Shown: positions 62,823 through 64,000 of the stretch, piece after piece
Layout: every line of letters starts with the position of its first letter
Numbering within the stretch: position 1 is the first letter of the stretch
Notes under the pieces: generated by a model
The model's input: the letters and a program-made list of their open reading frames with translations, nothing else
Database searches by the model: none
What the model was told of the DNA's origin: nothing
Translations under genes and position numbers: made by a program
Assembly (NCBI GenBank): GCA_029250945.1
Contig: JAQXEG010000009.1
Coordinates: 203,211 to 267,210 of the forward strand
DNA length: 64,000 bases
From: Yoonia sp.
GTDB lineage: Bacteria > Pseudomonadota > Alphaproteobacteria > Rhodobacterales > Rhodobacteraceae
Direction: 5' to 3'

Positions 62823-64000
62823 ATGAGCGCGAAAGACGTAATCAAAATGATGAAGGACGAAGGGGCTGAATACCTCGACGTTCGTTTCACCGACCCACGC
62901 GGCAAGTTGCAGCACGTCACAATCATCAACGACCTCGTTGACGAAGACTTCCTTGAAGAAGGCTTTATGTTTGACGGCTCCTCCATCGCGGGCTGGAAAT
63001 CCATCGACAAATCCGACATGAAACTGATCCCTGACACGTCTTCTGTCTATGTTGATCCGTTTTATGCCGAAAAAACACTGTGCATTCACTGTGACGTGGT
63101 TGAGCCCGACACCGGCGAAGCTTATTCCCGCGATCCGCGCGGCACAGCCGAAAAAGCCGAGGCCTACCTGAAATCTTCCGGCATCGGTGACACCGCATAT
63201 TTCGGCCCAGAAGCTGAATTCTTCGTCTTTGACGACGTGCGTTATTCTGTTGGCATCAACAAAGTGTCCTATCAGGTCGACGCAATCGACGCGTCCTGGA
63301 ACACAGACACCGAGTTTGAAATGGGCAACACCGGCCACCGTCCGGGCGTCAAAGGCGGCTATTTCCCCGTCAACCCAACAGACGATGCGCACGACATGCG
63401 CGGCGAAATGCTGTCCACAATGAAGCGGATGGGCATGAAGGTCGACAAACACCACCACGAGGTTGCGTCCTGCCAGCACGAACTGGGCCTGATCTTTGGC
63501 ACGCTGACCAAGCAAGCCGACGAGATCCAGAAATACAAATACGTGATCCACAATGTCGCCCAAGCCTACGGCAAGTCCGCGACATTCATGCCAAAGCCGA
63601 TCGCTGGCGATAACGGCACTGGTATGCACGTGAACATGTCCATCTGGAAAGATGGCAAGCCATTGTTCGCAGGCGACAAATACGCCGATCTGTCCCAAGA
63701 GGCGCTGTATTTTATCGGCGGTGTGCTTAAGCACGCACAAGCCCTGAACGCGATCACAAACCCATCCACAAACAGCTACAAGCGTTTGATCCCGGGCTTT
63801 GAGGCACCTGTTCTACGTGCATATTCCGCATCCAACCGGTCCGGCGCTGTGCGTATCCCTTGGGCTGAATCCCCCAAAGCCAAGCGTGTCGAGGCCCGTT
63901 TCCCCGATCCAGCAGCCAACCCATACCTGTGCTTTGCCGCCCTGTTGATGGCCGGCCTTGACGGCATCAAGAATAAGATCGACCCAGGTGCGGCGTCCGA
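62823..64000 (+). CDS. glnA: Glutamine synthetase type I, partial (3' end off the right edge)
   Basis: ATG 62823 with AAGGGA upstream; about 392 codons are in the window and the frame has no stop, so it is missing from the track. GS motifs: FDGSSIAGW (beta-Grasp loop), [61 protein letters not shown] and AVRIP. The adenylylation Tyr loop lies beyond the edge. Target of GlnE encoded at 16997-19780. Confidence 0.96.
   Translation, partial: MSAKDVIKMMKDEGAEYLDVRFTDPRGKLQHVTIINDLVDEDFLEEGFMFDGSSIAGWKSIDKSDMKLIPDTSSVYVDPFYAEKTLCIHCDVVEPDTGEAYSRDPRGTAEKAEAYLKSSGIGDTAYFGPEAEFFVFDDVRYSVGINKVSYQVDAIDASWNTDTEFEMGNTGHRPGVKGGYFPVNPTDDAHDMRGEMLSTMKRMGMKVDKHHHEVASCQHELGLIFGTLTKQADEIQKYKYVIHNVAQAYGKSATFMPKPIAGDNGTGMHVNMSIWKDGKPLFAGDKYADLSQEALYFIGGVLKHAQALNAITNPSTNSYKRLIPGFEAPVLRAYSASNRSGAVRIPWAESPKAKRVEARFPDPAANPYLCFAALLMAGLDGIKNKIDPGAAS

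Overview
The window looks like a chromosomal segment of an alphaproteobacterium of the family Rhodobacteraceae (Roseobacter group). The sequence points to this in several ways: a DksA with a single cysteine, an RSP_2648-type PIN protein, a DUF6778 lipoprotein, an E1-beta subunit carrying its own lipoyl domain, Entner-Doudoroff genes, a large-format TRAP transporter, TTAA-N7-TTAA sites of the kind CtrA binds, and a relic of a gene transfer agent (GTA) tail gene. Base composition is GC-rich throughout except for an AT-rich stretch at about 30.2-31.3 kb. Taxonomy is inferred from gene families, not from a search.

Layout. 0-14 kb: a desaturase (cut by the left edge), exonuclease III, a flavin monooxygenase/DksA pair, a MoxR ATPase and its VWA partner with a DUF2927 protein between them, two adjacent frameshifted genes (including DedA), an M24 peptidase, an M48 protease, PIN/RlmI and a lipoprotein. 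14-22 kb: edd-eda, glnE, ybaK, DUF2852, a broken RDD gene and bpt. 22-30 kb: a dctPQM TRAP operon facing a Cache-domain histidine kinase/LuxR-type regulator pair, then yghU. 30-36 kb: a decayed AT-rich tandem-domain gene, the ilvBN operon with a leader-peptide attenuator, a broken EF-hand gene and a Rieske oxygenase. 36-41 kb: nucleoside hydrolase-GNAT-selO operon, an EamA exporter and a broken DUF3179 gene. 41-49 kb: two cyclophilins, pgk, fba, a ftsB-like gene, pdhABC and cysE. 49-56 kb: a GTA tail remnant, mltG, the fatty acid cluster fabF/acpP/fabG/fabD and a broken PilZ-like gene. 56-64 kb: a truncated cytochrome b, rpsF-rpsR-rplI, two broken exported-protein genes, tig, tRNA-Leu, a shortened Hint protein, glnB and glnA (cut by the right edge).

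How it works together. Central carbon flow is well represented: Entner-Doudoroff (edd, eda), lower glycolysis (pgk, fba) and pyruvate dehydrogenase (E1 and E2, but no E3 here). Nitrogen control is split between GlnE at 17-20 kb and the GlnB-GlnA pair at the right edge. Fatty acid synthesis genes sit around acpP. The TRAP transporter and its divergent two-component system share a promoter region with a strong dyad.

The most striking property is gene decay. About eleven non-core genes carry in-frame stops, frameshifts or truncations, while every housekeeping gene is intact. All three stop codons occur among the lesions, so this is not a recoded genetic code. Most single-base shifts lie in short homopolymers, so sequence error must be excluded for those. 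I found no CRISPR array, insertion sequence or intact prophage, and no convincing new multi-gene defence or biosynthetic system.
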